64,000 nt of DNA from Palsa-870 sp035937155 (GCA_035937155.1 DASYVJ010000043.1:62001-126000), one strand, 5' to 3'. Shown: positions 16,551-26,194, counted from the stretch's first letter. Program-made: numbers and translations. Notes: generated from the letters alone by a model not told the origin.

Positions 16551-18919
16551 TTAGTAGTCGCCGCCGCAAGAGGCTTGACGCCTCTGGTGGGCGCGAAGGG
16601 GGGCCGTTCCGGCGGCCCCGACCGACCCAGGAGGCGGGAAACCGCGCTGAGGAGTCCTGCCTCGTCGAAAGAGGTCTTGATGATGTAGCCATCCGCCCCG
16701 GCGTCCAGGCCTCGCTGCTGGTCTTCAGCGCTAGCGTGCGAGGACACGATCAAAACTGGAACGTTGGCGAGTCGAGGATGTGACCTGATCCTGCTTGTGA
16801 GCTGGAAGCCGTCGAGGTTGGGCATCTCGAGGTCGGTCACCACCAGGTCGGCGGGTTCCTCGTTGAGCAGCGCGAGTGCTTCGGCTCCGTCGCTGGCCGT
16901 TCGCACGCTGTAGCCACCGCGCTCCAGTATCGATCGCTGCAGCTCGCGCACCATCAGCGTGTCGTCGACGACCATCACGCTGAGCTGAGGCGCAGCACCC
17001 ACGAGCTTTTCGGAAACTCTCGAGCCAGGTTCGATAACGGCCGTGCTGCGTTCGATGAGATTCGAGACATCCAGCACGAGCAGGATGGTTCCGTTCGGCT
17101 CGATGCTCGCCCCGCTCACGGCCCTCAGGTCGCGAAGCCGGCCTGTCAATCCGCGCACGACCACGTCCCGTTTCTGAAGCACGGTCTCGACCTGGAACGC
17201 ATGGGGGTTGGCCTCCGTGCCGACCAATACCCACGGCCCTGTGCCGGCATTCGGCAGACCTAGGAGCTCGGCGAGGTCGGAAACCGGCACGGCCAGCCCA
17301 TCGACGACCGCGAGCTTCTTGCCGCTGACGATCTGGACGCTCTGCGCATCCAGCATCCGGATGATTCGATGCAGTGGCAGTGCGAAGGACTGGCCACCGA
17401 TCGACACGATCAGGCACGCGACGACCGTCAGCGTGATGGGGACGATGATCCTGAACTCCGTCCCCAGGCCAGGCTGGCTCGCAACGTGGACGGTGCCGTG
17501 AACGGCTGCCACCGCGTTGGCCACAACGTCGAGTCCGACCCCACGACCCGAGGTCTCGGTGAGCGTTTTGGCCGTCGACAGCCCTGAGTGGAAGATGAGG
17601 TGCATCGACTGTTCTTCGGTGAGGCCGCTGATATCAATCCCGCTCGCGGCCGCGGCAGCCCGCACGGCGGGTACGTTGATGCCGGCGCCATCGTCGCTGA
17701 TCGCGATGACCACCTTCGACCCGACCTGCGTTGCGTGAAGGCGCACGACGGCTTGCACCGGCTTGCCCGCGGCGACTCGTTGCTCCGGTGCCTCCACCCC
17801 ATGTCCGATTGAATTCCTCACCAGGTGGAGAAGGGGCGAGACGAGCTGCTCGAGCACCCCTCGGTCAACCTCGATGTCCTCGCCAAGCATCTCCCAGCGC
17901 ACATTCTTGCCGAGGGCTCGCGCGACGTCTCGGACCGTTCGGTGGAGGATGGGGTCGAGCGTTCCGACCGGCACCATTCGAGTGCGCTCCGTGACCTCCT
18001 GAAGCTGGTTGATCACTTTCGTGAGCTCGCGATACTCGGTTATCGCGTCGGGGTCGAGGCGCAGCTCGGAACCGAATACGTGGCCGACCCTCAGCTGCGC
18101 GGCGGACACCTCGCCGACAAGCCGGTTGAGCTCGTCAATGCGCGCCACTGGGACCTCGAGCGTGGCGGTGTCCAGGCGCTTCCCATCGAGGGCGCGCTGG
18201 GGTGATTTCCGCTCCACGACCGGTGCCGGTGGTGTGGGTACGGGTGGTGCCGGCTCAGCGACTGATGGGATGGCAATAGCCACCTCGGCGGTAGGCGCCG
18301 CGACCGGTTGGGGCGCGACCGCTGGCGGCGCTGCCACGGGTGAGTCGGCCGGAGGTGGCGCGACTCTCGGCGCCGCTTTGGTGGCCGCTTTGGCCGGAGG
18401 CGCCGTGGGAGTAGATACCTCCCCGTTAGCCGGGGAGGACACCTTTGGGGTTCCCGCGCCCGTGGTGCGCGGGGGTAGCCCGGGTTGGGGGGTGGGCGTC
18501 GCAGGAGCGACGGAGGGAGATGTGGGTGCCGCAGGCAGGACTGGACTGCTCGGCGCCGGCGCCGGCGCCGGCTCCGTCCCAGACGTCGGCAGAAGGCGTT
18601 CCATCGCCGCCTCGTCGCTCATGTCCTGGTCGCCGCTGGACGGGCTCGCGATAAGACGGGCCAAACCGTCGACGACCAGCAGCATTGAATCTGTCAGCTC
18701 CGGGGTCGTGCGGCGTGCGCCGGACCGCAACTCGACGAGAAGGTCTTCGAGTCGGTGGGCGAGGCGGCTCACGCGCATCATCCCGACCATGCCGGCGGCC
18801 CCCTTCATCGTGTGGGCCTCGCGAAGGATGCCGTCGATCGTGGGCTGGTCGTCGGGCGCCGACTCGAGCGCCATCAGCCCGGAGGCGATGCGTTCGAGGT
18901 GGCCCTTGGCCTCCTCCAC
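16547..18919 (-). CDS. cheA: Chemosensory kinase CheA fused to a receiver
   Basis: 790 residues: Hpt with His36 (EAHTMKGAAGM), a Pro/Ala-rich linker (about 120-260), the dimerisation helices, HATPase, CheW-like P5 and a C-terminal receiver (VVTDLEMPNLDG). No P2 domain is visible in the linker. The N box reads HLVRNSIGHGVE, with Gly where Asp is usual (NAxDHG). The Hpt starts abruptly at a GTG; the open frame upstream (ELEDEFRPLFV) fits the family, but no better start exists before cheW ends. The linker contains an in-frame copy of the palindromic repeat. Confidence 0.92.
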   Translation of the reverse strand: MEEAKGHLERIASGLMALESAPDDQPTIDGILREAHTMKGAAGMVGMMRVSRLAHRLEDLLVELRSGARRTTPELTDSMLLVVDGLARLIASPSSGDQDMSDEAAMERLLPTSGTEPAPAPAPSSPVLPAAPTSPSVAPATPTPQPGLPPRTTGAGTPKVSSPANGEVSTPTAPPAKAATKAAPRVAPPPADSPVAAPPAVAPQPVAAPTAEVAIAIPSVAEPAPPVPTPPAPVVERKSPQRALDGKRLDTATLEVPVARIDELNRLVGEVSAAQLRVGHVFGSELRLDPDAITEYRELTKVINQLQEVTERTRMVPVGTLDPILHRTVRDVARALGKNVRWEMLGEDIEVDRGVLEQLVSPLLHLVRNSIGHGVEAPEQRVAAGKPVQAVVRLHATQVGSKVVIAISDDGAGINVPAVRAAAAASGIDISGLTEEQSMHLIFHSGLSTAKTLTETSGRGVGLDVVANAVAAVHGTVHVASQPGLGTEFRIIVPITLTVVACLIVSIGGQSFALPLHRIIRMLDAQSVQIVSGKKLAVVDGLAVPVSDLAELLGLPNAGTGPWVLVGTEANPHAFQVETVLQKRDVVVRGLTGRLRDLRAVSGASIEPNGTILLVLDVSNLIERSTAVIEPGSRVSEKLVGAAPQLSVMVVDDTLMVRELQRSILERGGYSVRTASDGAEALALLNEEPADLVVTDLEMPNLDGFQLTSRIRSHPRLANVPVLIVSSHASAEDQQRGLDAGADGYIIKTSFDEAGLLSAVSRLLGRSGPPERPPFAPTRGVKPLAAATTK
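18417..18437 (+). repeat. Palindromic repeat core inside cheA, copy E2
   Basis: CCTCCCC, GTTAGCC loop, GGGGAGG: the same first stem as the intergenic copies, but located in the linker-coding part of cheA and read in frame on the minus strand as SSPANGEVS. Downstream on the plus strand a degenerate second half (CCCGGGTTGGGG) follows up to about 18490. Confidence 0.65.
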
Positions 18920-18942
18920 GAACAGCGGTCGGAACTCGTCTT

Positions 18943-19353
18943 CTAGCTCGCCCGTTTCAGATCTAACCGGTTCTTCACCAGCTCCTCCACATCAATGAGC
19001 ACCACCAGGCGCCCACCATTGCTGTACACCCCGACCTCACCAGGTTGCGAGCCGGGACCAACCGGCTCCTCGAAGTCGGCGGCGATTGGCAGCTCTTCCG
19101 CGGCCAGGGCCACCATCTCGTCGGCGCCGCTCACCAGTACGGCAAATGGTGGCTCGTTGAGACCGCCGGTCCCCGTCAGCACCCCCGTATCGAGCATTGG
19201 GACGATCTCACCCCGAACATTGACCACACCGAGCAAACCGGGGGGCGAGAGCGGGACACGGGTCAGCAGCGGATGTCGCAGGACCTGGTGGACAGTCGCC
19301 ATCGGCACCGCGAAGAAGGCATCGTTGACCGCCATCACGAGCACACGAATCAT
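18943..19353 (-). CDS. cheW: Chemotaxis coupling protein CheW
   Basis: 136 residues from the ATG at 19353, which has a good AAGGTGA ribosome site; a longer frame to 19473 has no CheW character. Family features: VMAVNDAFFAVPMATVHQVLR, LLGVVNVRGEIVPMLD, FAVLVS and GGRLVVLIDVEELV. It couples CheA to the receptors encoded immediately upstream. It overlaps the end of the last receptor gene and precedes cheA by a few bases, so the order receptor-cheW-cheA-cheR is one transcription unit. Confidence 0.9.
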   Translation of the reverse strand: MIRVLVMAVNDAFFAVPMATVHQVLRHPLLTRVPLSPPGLLGVVNVRGEIVPMLDTGVLTGTGGLNEPPFAVLVSGADEMVALAAEELPIAADFEEPVGPGSQPGEVGVYSNGGRLVVLIDVEELVKNRLDLKRAS

Positions 19354-19357
19354 TCGC

Positions 19358-20158
19358 TCACCTTCTGCTCCCGCTCTCGTGCCGCCCAGCGGCGATCGCA
19401 GGCCCGGCCATTGCCAAAACGATTTCTTCAGCGGCGGCTGCCACCGCGCGACTCCTGAGCGCGGCGAGCTCAATCGCCTGCTCGACGTTCAGTGCGGCGG
19501 TCTGCTGCTGCTGCACCGCCGGCCGAACCATGTCAGTCGCGTCGGACATGGCCTGGGTCATGTTCATCCAGCGGTCCAGCTGTTCACCCCGCCGGCCGAT
19601 GGCCAGCACCGCCTCGCCGCTGGTTGTCTGGGCGCCGGCCGCGAGCGTCGCGATCTCGGCGGCCGCGGCCTTGGAACGCTCGGCCAGCCGGCGCACCTCG
19701 TCGGCGACCACCGCAAAGCCACGCCCTGAGTCTCCAGCGCGCGCGGCCTCTATCGCCGCATTGAGCGCCAGCAGCGCGGTCTGGTCCGCGATGTCGTTGA
19801 GGAGCTCGAGCACGCTCTGGATGGCACCGACGCGCTGCGCGTTTGCCTGCGTACGATCGCTTGATGCCTGCAGGTCGGTCTGCGCGCGCTGGATGTTTGT
19901 GCGCAGCACTCCGGCCTGGACGAGGACGCCCTCGACCGTACTCGCGATCGAGGCAGACCCGCGTACAAGCGCCTCCAGCTCAGCGGTGGCCTGGTCGGCG
20001 GCTTTGATCTGCTCAGCGGCGGCCTTGGCTAGCGCGTCGGCGGAAAGGGACAGCCATGCGGGGGATTCCCCTGCCGGATTCGGTGCGGGCCGCTCCACGA
20101 CTAGGAGGTCTGTGCCCATATCGTCTCCAACGCCGCGGCGCAGGCGACTAAGCACCAT
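19358..20158 (-). CDS. Soluble chemoreceptor, signalling domain only (1)
   Basis: About 266 residues starting at the ATG at 20158, preceded by GAGGGGG; the frame extends upstream to 20275 without homology. It carries the receptor hairpin with the conserved tip IADQTALLALNAAIEAARAG and VVADEVRRLAERS. No transmembrane segment, HAMP or sensor domain is present. Both flanking helices are short, so this is a minimal cytoplasmic receptor. It overlaps the end of the neighbouring receptor gene. It may join arrays formed by the membrane receptors or sense cytoplasmic state through a partner. Confidence 0.85.
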   Translation of the reverse strand: MVLSRLRRGVGDDMGTDLLVVERPAPNPAGESPAWLSLSADALAKAAAEQIKAADQATAELEALVRGSASIASTVEGVLVQAGVLRTNIQRAQTDLQASSDRTQANAQRVGAIQSVLELLNDIADQTALLALNAAIEAARAGDSGRGFAVVADEVRRLAERSKAAAAEIATLAAGAQTTSGEAVLAIGRRGEQLDRWMNMTQAMSDATDMVRPAVQQQQTAALNVEQAIELAALRSRAVAAAAEEIVLAMAGPAIAAGRHESGSRR

Positions 20159-21152
20159 GGACCCCCTCTCGTCTCTGGCCGGGCAGGCCAAGCGCATCGA
20201 TGGATCGTGCGAGGTCTGAGCCGAACGAAGCCTGAGCGGCCGCAATGGAGTTGACCTCCTGGGCAAGAGCCACAATGGCGAGACCCTTGTCCGCGATCAG
20301 TTGAACAGCGAGCCTGACGCCGTCAGAGGCGACGTGCTGCTGCTGCATCAGCGGCTGCACGCTTCCACTTGTTTCGGCCATCGCCCGGGTCATGTTGATC
20401 CAGCCCTCCAGCTGTTTTCCGCGCCGCTCGATGGCGATGACCAGGTCATGGCTGGTGGCCTGCCCGCCCTGGGCGAGCGTCGCTATCTGGGCAGCAGCAG
20501 CCTTGGAGCGCTCAGCCAGCCTGCGCACCTCATCGGCAACAACGGCAAAGCCACGACCACTCTCCCCAGCGCGAGCGGCTTCAATCGCTGCATTCAGCGC
20601 GAGCAGAGCGGTCTGGTCCGCGATGTCGTTGAGGAGGTCGATAGCGCCCTCGATCTCATCGAGGCGCCTCGCGTTCGCAAGCTGGCCATCGCTCGACGCA
20701 ACCAGTTCCGCTTGGACGCCTTTGATGTTGGCGATCAGATCTCCTGCCTGAGCGATGACGCTTGCGACCGAATCCGCAACTGATGTGGAGCTGCCGGCAA
20801 TCGTCTCCAGCTCCGCCGAAGTCTGGTCGACGGCCTGGGTCTGCTCCGCGGTTGCCGTGGCGAGCTCTTGGGCCGAATGCGACAGCCGCGTGGTGGATTC
20901 GCCGGCCTCGCCGCGTAGCCGGGACAGCTCCAGGACGAGACGGTCGAGAAGCGCGTTGAGATACGACTCGCGAGCGCGCCAACCCATCATCCAGCCGAAA
21001 AGGCTGTGCCCGGGTTTTCGCGCGACCACAGTCGCAGGCGGCTGATCGGGCACGTCCTGCCAACCTGGTCTTGTCTCCTCCGGCTTAACGACGCGGATGT
21101 GCGGGGCAACTTCGCGACCACTGCTGCTGCGTTGGGTCTCGCTAAGCGCCAT
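20148..21152 (-). CDS. Soluble chemoreceptor, signalling domain only (2)
   Basis: 334 residues. A polar N-terminus of about 65 residues, a short hydrophobic patch (FGWMMGW near 52-58) and then the receptor coiled coil with tip IADQTALLALNAAIEAARAGESGRG. No clear transmembrane helix is present, though the patch could touch the membrane. It is a close paralogue of the next gene (19358-20158); both have ALLALN where the three membrane receptors have NLLALN, which suggests a tandem duplication. Confidence 0.87.
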   Translation of the reverse strand: MALSETQRSSSGREVAPHIRVVKPEETRPGWQDVPDQPPATVVARKPGHSLFGWMMGWRARESYLNALLDRLVLELSRLRGEAGESTTRLSHSAQELATATAEQTQAVDQTSAELETIAGSSTSVADSVASVIAQAGDLIANIKGVQAELVASSDGQLANARRLDEIEGAIDLLNDIADQTALLALNAAIEAARAGESGRGFAVVADEVRRLAERSKAAAAQIATLAQGGQATSHDLVIAIERRGKQLEGWINMTRAMAETSGSVQPLMQQQHVASDGVRLAVQLIADKGLAIVALAQEVNSIAAAQASFGSDLARSIDALGLPGQRREGVHGA

Positions 21153-21164
21153 GAATCGTCTCTC

Positions 21165-22334
21165 TCAACTCTGGTGATCCCCGGAGCCGGACAGCTCGGC
21201 GGCGAGCCGATCCTGTCGGGACGCCGAAAGTGCGATCTCCTCGGCGGTCGCGGCAACCGAACGGCTGCTTTCCGCGATGTGCTCGATCGCTGCCACCGCC
21301 TGGTCGACCGTGGACCGCTGCACCTGGGTGGCAAGCTGGACCTGGCCACTCGCCTCGGCCATCGTGCCCATCATTGACAGCCAGAGCTCCATCTGCACAG
21401 CCCGACGCTCGACCGCCATCACTGTTGCCCTGCTCTGGACCTGGGCGCCTTCGACCAGCGCGCCGATCTGTGCGGCCGCGGCCTTGGAGCGCTCGGCCAG
21501 GCGCCGCACCTCGTCATCGACCACAGCGAAACCCCGGCCGCTCTCACCAGCTCGAGCCGCCTCGATCGCTGCGTTGAGAGCGAGCAGGTTGGTCTGGTCG
21601 GCGATGTCGTTGATCAGGACGAGGATGCCCTCGATCTCGCCAACGCGTTTCGCCAACGTCACGACTCGATCGGCCGACTCTGCCAGCTCGCCCTGCGCCG
21701 TCGCGATCTTGGCCCTCACGTCACCCGCCTGGGTGGCGACTCCGGCGGCCGTCTCCGCGATGGAGATTGATGTCCGCGAGAGCTCTTCCATGCTCGCCGA
21801 CGTCTCGCTTGTGGCGGTGGTCTGCTCCAGCGTCGCAGCAGCGAGCCGGTCTGCCGCTTCGGCGAGACTGGCGGCCGCCAGGGAGACTTCGCCGCCGAGG
21901 CCGACCTGCATGCCGGCCAGTCGGTCGAGCATTGAGTTAAACGTCTGACCCAGCTGACGCATCTCGGTGCTCCCGCTCGGTGTCACCCGCGCGGAGAGGT
22001 CGCCTGACTCGGCTTGCGCGGCGACCAGCGATAGAGCTACGACGGGACGGATCATCAAGCGGGCCGCCAGGCCGGTGACGCCGACGAGAAGAACGGTGGC
22101 CACGATCTCCGGTCCGATTCCCCAACGCGCGAGCACATTGGGGATCAGGCCGGCGATGATGAAGAAGGGGAGGGTAACCCCGAGCAAGCTGATCAGCATC
22201 CTCACGAAGAAGCTGTTCAACGGCTTCTCACGCTTCGCGCTCGCGAGTGGTTCGGATTGGTCCACAGGCGCAAGCTTCACGACGCGCAGTTTCGCCGGGC
22301 CGATCTCCGAGTAGGCGGGCTGCTTAAGTGCCAC
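21165..22334 (-). CDS. Membrane chemoreceptor without a large sensor domain
   Basis: 389 residues from a GTG at 22334 that has an AGGAGG site six bases upstream. Two transmembrane helices near 48-68 and 75-95 are separated by only about ten residues, so there is no extracytoplasmic ligand domain. A HAMP-like segment (RPVVALSLVAAQAESGDLSARV) and the receptor hairpin (IADQTNLLALNAAIEAARAG) follow. It may sense membrane or cytoplasmic cues, or take signals from its neighbours. It overlaps the end of the upstream Cache receptor by 11 bp. Confidence 0.87.
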   Translation of the reverse strand: MALKQPAYSEIGPAKLRVVKLAPVDQSEPLASAKREKPLNSFFVRMLISLLGVTLPFFIIAGLIPNVLARWGIGPEIVATVLLVGVTGLAARLMIRPVVALSLVAAQAESGDLSARVTPSGSTEMRQLGQTFNSMLDRLAGMQVGLGGEVSLAAASLAEAADRLAAATLEQTTATSETSASMEELSRTSISIAETAAGVATQAGDVRAKIATAQGELAESADRVVTLAKRVGEIEGILVLINDIADQTNLLALNAAIEAARAGESGRGFAVVDDEVRRLAERSKAAAAQIGALVEGAQVQSRATVMAVERRAVQMELWLSMMGTMAEASGQVQLATQVQRSTVDQAVAAIEHIAESSRSVAATAEEIALSASRQDRLAAELSGSGDHQS

Positions 22335-24252
22335 GGCCGGCCTCCTGAGGGCCTTCCCAGCCCGAGCCCGCGAGCTCGGCGGCAAGGGCACCTTGTCGTG
22401 CCGCCGCAGAAGCGATCTCCTGGGCTGTGATGGCCACGGAGCGGCTGCCCTGGGCGATATGCTCGATGGCGAGCACGGCTTGCTCGGTGGACGCGCGCTG
22501 CTGCTGATGCTCGTCGTTCATCTTGGCGCTGGCCTCGCCCATCGCTCGCATCGTGGCCAGCCCGCGCTCCATCTGTTGGACGCTCTTTTCCAGGGCCATG
22601 ATGGTCTCGGCGCTCTGGGCCTGGGCGCCTTCGACGAGCTTGGCGATCTGCGCGGCCGCGGCTTTCGAGCGCTCGGCCAGGCGTCGTACCTCGTCTGCGA
22701 CGACGGCAAATCCGCGGCCCGCATCGCCCGCGCGAGCCGCTTCGATGGCCGCATTGAGGGCTAGCAGGTTCGTCTGGTCGGCAATATCGTTGATGAGCTC
22801 GAGGATGCCCTCGACCTCGTTGACGCGACCGGCCAGAGCAAGCGTCCGATCGCCCGAAGCTCTGAGGTCGACTTGAGCCAGCTCGAGGCTCGAACGCGCT
22901 TCGGCGGACTGAGCCGCGACCCGGCTCATAGTGTCAGCCATGGACACCGTGCTGCGCGACAGCTCCTCCATGCTGGCCGAAGTCGCCGTAACGGCTGTGG
23001 TCTGCTCAACAGTCGCCGACGCAAGCTGCTCGGCGGCGGTGGCGAGGTTGGTGGCGGATTCGGCGACCTCACCTTGGAGGCGCGCAAGCATCCCGCTGAG
23101 GCGGACCAGCATGCGGTTGAAAGCAGCCCCGAGAACATGCATCTCCCTGCCGCCATTGAGGCTGACCCGCACCGTGAGGTCCCCGGCTTCCGCGCGGGCC
23201 GCAACCCGCGACAGCGTCGTGATCGGGCGGATGGTCATTCGGGCGAGGAATACCGCGAAGAGCAAGATGAACACGGCCACGACGAGCATGATCCCGAGAG
23301 TGTTGCGGCCGGCATCGTAGGCGGGGGCCAGCGCCGTAGAGGTGTCGGTCGAGGCGATGACTACAAGGCCGAGGCTCCGTACTACGTCGTATCCGGCGAA
23401 CACGTCGCGATTTCGATAGTCGCGGATCTGCGCCGAGCCTGAGCCGGACCGGACAGCCTGGTCGACAATGCCTACCTCTGACTTCAACGTCAGCGCACCC
23501 TTGGCAGCAACGTCGGCGTCGCTGACCAGCGGGAACCAATCCGTGCTGAGGACCACAAGGTGGTCGCCATTCACAAGATGCACCTCGCGGTTGGAGGCGC
23601 GTGATCCCAAGAGGTTGCTCAGCGCGGAGATGTTGAGGTCGCCGACAACCATGCCCTGCGACGCTCCATCAGGCCCGATGACGGGTGCGCTAATAATCCA
23701 GGCGAGGCCGTGTCTGCCTTGTCTGATCGGCTGCACGGCTGCGAAGTAGAGCGACGTGCCAAACCACGGCGCCGTTGCAGCGGCCTGCAGATCTGCGTCG
23801 CTCACTGTGGCGGCGAGCACACTGCCGCTGCTGTCCACCAGCGCAAGCGCATCGAACTCTGAATTGGCGGCATGCGCCATCCCGGCCGCGTCTGCAGCTC
23901 GACGGCCGATCGACGCGCGCGCCAGCTCAGCGATGTAGGCCTGGGGCCCCCGGATCCAATCGCCGACCCGTGCCGCTGCGCCAACGGCCGTTGATTCCGT
24001 CTGCAGGTTGGCCGCCCTGGTGCTCGACTGCACTCCTTCTATCAACATGAGGGCGCCCATGATCACCATCGCGGGCAGCGAGATCAGCAGCGAGCCGGCC
24101 AGCACCCGGGCGAAGAAAGTGTCGAAGTAATTTCGCCGCCGGCCGCCGGTACCGATGGCTCGCACTCGCGCCTGCTTGACGGCGTGAGGGATTACTGGAC
24201 CACGTGCCGGTTGGTCGGGTTCGGCCTTCAGCTCGCGGCGTCTAAGCTCCAC
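22324..24252 (-). CDS. Membrane chemoreceptor with double-Cache-like sensor (1)
   Basis: 642 residues from a GTG at 24252. TM1 lies near 50-72, followed by an extracytoplasmic domain of about 265 residues with Cache-type features (ISAPVIGPDGASQGMVVGDLN, YDVVRSLGLVVIAS), TM2 near 340-360, HAMP and the receptor hairpin with tip IADQTNLLALNAAIEAARAGDAGRG. It is a full-length paralogue of the upstream receptor at 24242-26194, and the two genes overlap by 11 bp. The ligand is unknown; related Cache domains bind amino acids, organic acids or polyamines. Confidence 0.9.
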   Translation of the reverse strand: MELRRRELKAEPDQPARGPVIPHAVKQARVRAIGTGGRRRNYFDTFFARVLAGSLLISLPAMVIMGALMLIEGVQSSTRAANLQTESTAVGAAARVGDWIRGPQAYIAELARASIGRRAADAAGMAHAANSEFDALALVDSSGSVLAATVSDADLQAAATAPWFGTSLYFAAVQPIRQGRHGLAWIISAPVIGPDGASQGMVVGDLNISALSNLLGSRASNREVHLVNGDHLVVLSTDWFPLVSDADVAAKGALTLKSEVGIVDQAVRSGSGSAQIRDYRNRDVFAGYDVVRSLGLVVIASTDTSTALAPAYDAGRNTLGIMLVVAVFILLFAVFLARMTIRPITTLSRVAARAEAGDLTVRVSLNGGREMHVLGAAFNRMLVRLSGMLARLQGEVAESATNLATAAEQLASATVEQTTAVTATSASMEELSRSTVSMADTMSRVAAQSAEARSSLELAQVDLRASGDRTLALAGRVNEVEGILELINDIADQTNLLALNAAIEAARAGDAGRGFAVVADEVRRLAERSKAAAAQIAKLVEGAQAQSAETIMALEKSVQQMERGLATMRAMGEASAKMNDEHQQQRASTEQAVLAIEHIAQGSRSVAITAQEIASAAARQGALAAELAGSGWEGPQEAGRGT

Positions 24253-26194
24253 GGTCGTCCTCGGCGGTTCCCCAGTCCGATCTCGAGAGCTCGGCGGCGA
24301 GGACACCCTGTCGTGCCGCAGCCGCTGCGATCTCCTGGGCTGTGACGGCCACCGAGCGGCTGCCTTCTGCGATGTGCTCGATGGCGAGCACGACCTGCTC
24401 TGTGGACAAGCGTTGCTGCTTGCTGGCGAGCTGCACCTGACCGCTCACCTCGGTCATGGCCTGCATCATCTTCAGCCCGCGCTCCATCTGCTTGACACCT
24501 TTCTCCAGGGCCATGACCGTTTCCGTGCTCTGGGCCTGGGCGCCTTCGACGAGCTTGGCGATCTGCGCGGCGGCGGCCTTGGAGCGCTCGGCCAGGCGGC
24601 GCACCTCGTCTGCGACCACCGCAAAACCGCGACCCGCGTCGCCGGCGCGAGCGGCTTCGATGGCTGCGTTGAGCGCGAGCAGGTTGGTCTGGTCGGCGAT
24701 GTCATTGATGAGCTCGAGGATGCCTTCGATCTCGTTGACGCGACCCGCCAACGCTAGCGTGCGGTCGCCTGACGCCTTGAGGTCGGTTTGCGCCAACTCG
24801 AGGTTGGTCTGCGCCTCGCCGGCCTGAATGGCGACCCGGTCGACGGTGTCTGCGATCGAAGCGGAGGTGCGTGCGACCTCCTCCATGCTGGCCGAGGTCG
24901 CGGTCGCGGCAGTGGTCTGCTCCAACGTCGCCGAAGCCAGCCGCTCAGCGGCCGCAGAGAGATTGCCGGCGGACTCGGTGACCTCTCCTCTGAGGCGCGA
25001 CATGACGCTGCCGAGGCGTTCGACCATGGCATTGAACGCGTCACCGAGTCGGCGGACCTCCGCTCCACCGCTCAGCTTTACGCGGGCGGAGAGATCTCCA
25101 GCCTCAACGCTCGAGGCGGCGCGAGACAAGGCAGCGATCGGCCGCGTGGTCACGACGGCAAGGACGATCGCGAACCCGATCAGCAGGAGCAGGCTCAACC
25201 CCTGGAGCAGCGAGGTCTTGAGCTCCTGCAGGTACACCGGGCTCAACGCGGTCGACGCGTCGACCGTCGCAATGATCACCCAACCAAGGGCTGGTACGGG
25301 CTCGTAGCCGGCAATCACCTGGTGATTTCGGTAGTCGACGATCTGGCTGGCGCCGGGGCCGACGGTGGTCGCCTGGTCGAAGATGGCGCCTTCGCCGGTG
25401 AGCGTGAGCGAACCTTTCGTGAGTACGGCCTCGTCGCTGGGGAGGACGCCCCAGTCGGAGCTGAAGACGATCTTATGCGCCGCGTTGACCGCGTGCACCT
25501 CCTGGTCCGTGCCTCTCGTGTTGTCCAGGCCGTATGGGTTGAGCAGCCTCCCGAGGAGCGCCACGTTCAGGTCTCCCGCGATCACTCCCTGTGGCCGCTC
25601 GTCCGCACCGAGTACCGGGGCTGTAATGAACCAATCGAGGCCCCCATTGGCAAGCTTGACCGGGCCCATCGTCTCGACGCTAAGGCTGTTGGCGAACGTG
25701 CCACCTGTGGGAGTTGCTGACAGCTGGACGCCGGTGCGCGATGTTGCGACCACCTTGCCGTTGAGGTCGAAGATCTGGATGGCCTCGAAGTTGGGATGGG
25801 AGGCGTTCGATGCCACCAGTCGGTCATTGAGACCCGGCGTGCCAAGCGAGCCGACGTTGTCCTGCGCCACGGTCCTGAGCTCGGCCTGACGTTCGGCGAC
25901 CCAGTCGGTGATGCGAACCGCCGCGGCCTCGGCCGACGCCTCTGCGCGATGCTTGGTCATGTCGATGCTCGTCTGTGTGCTCCAGCTGGCCATCACGAAC
26001 CCGAGCACGATGGAGACCGGAATCGACACCACGAGCATCCCGGCCACGATGCGGACCGCGTAGCTGTCGAAGAGTCTCCGAAGCGTCCAACCCCGGGGCG
26101 TGCGAGTAGCCCCTGTGGGGGCTTCCAGCAGGCGAAGCGCTGGTGGGTTGGCGCTAGGTGTGCGGATTACTGGCGGACCTCTGCGCAGCTGCAT
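24242..26194 (-). CDS. Membrane chemoreceptor with double-Cache-like sensor (2)
   Basis: 650 residues, first gene of the chemosensory operon. TM1 near 48-70, double-Cache-like domain (about 75-335; FITAPVLGADERPQGVIAGDLN, EPVPALGWVIIATVD), TM2 near 340-362, HAMP and hairpin (IADQTNLLALNAAIEAARAG; VVADEVRRLAERSKAAAAQIAKLVEGAQ). No C-terminal CheR-docking pentapeptide is visible. Its 5' leader shares a conserved segment with that of the upstream CHRD lipoprotein gene, which suggests common control. Confidence 0.9.
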   Translation of the reverse strand: MQLRRGPPVIRTPSANPPALRLLEAPTGATRTPRGWTLRRLFDSYAVRIVAGMLVVSIPVSIVLGFVMASWSTQTSIDMTKHRAEASAEAAAVRITDWVAERQAELRTVAQDNVGSLGTPGLNDRLVASNASHPNFEAIQIFDLNGKVVATSRTGVQLSATPTGGTFANSLSVETMGPVKLANGGLDWFITAPVLGADERPQGVIAGDLNVALLGRLLNPYGLDNTRGTDQEVHAVNAAHKIVFSSDWGVLPSDEAVLTKGSLTLTGEGAIFDQATTVGPGASQIVDYRNHQVIAGYEPVPALGWVIIATVDASTALSPVYLQELKTSLLQGLSLLLLIGFAIVLAVVTTRPIAALSRAASSVEAGDLSARVKLSGGAEVRRLGDAFNAMVERLGSVMSRLRGEVTESAGNLSAAAERLASATLEQTTAATATSASMEEVARTSASIADTVDRVAIQAGEAQTNLELAQTDLKASGDRTLALAGRVNEIEGILELINDIADQTNLLALNAAIEAARAGDAGRGFAVVADEVRRLAERSKAAAAQIAKLVEGAQAQSTETVMALEKGVKQMERGLKMMQAMTEVSGQVQLASKQQRLSTEQVVLAIEHIAEGSRSVAVTAQEIAAAAARQGVLAAELSRSDWGTAEDDRGA

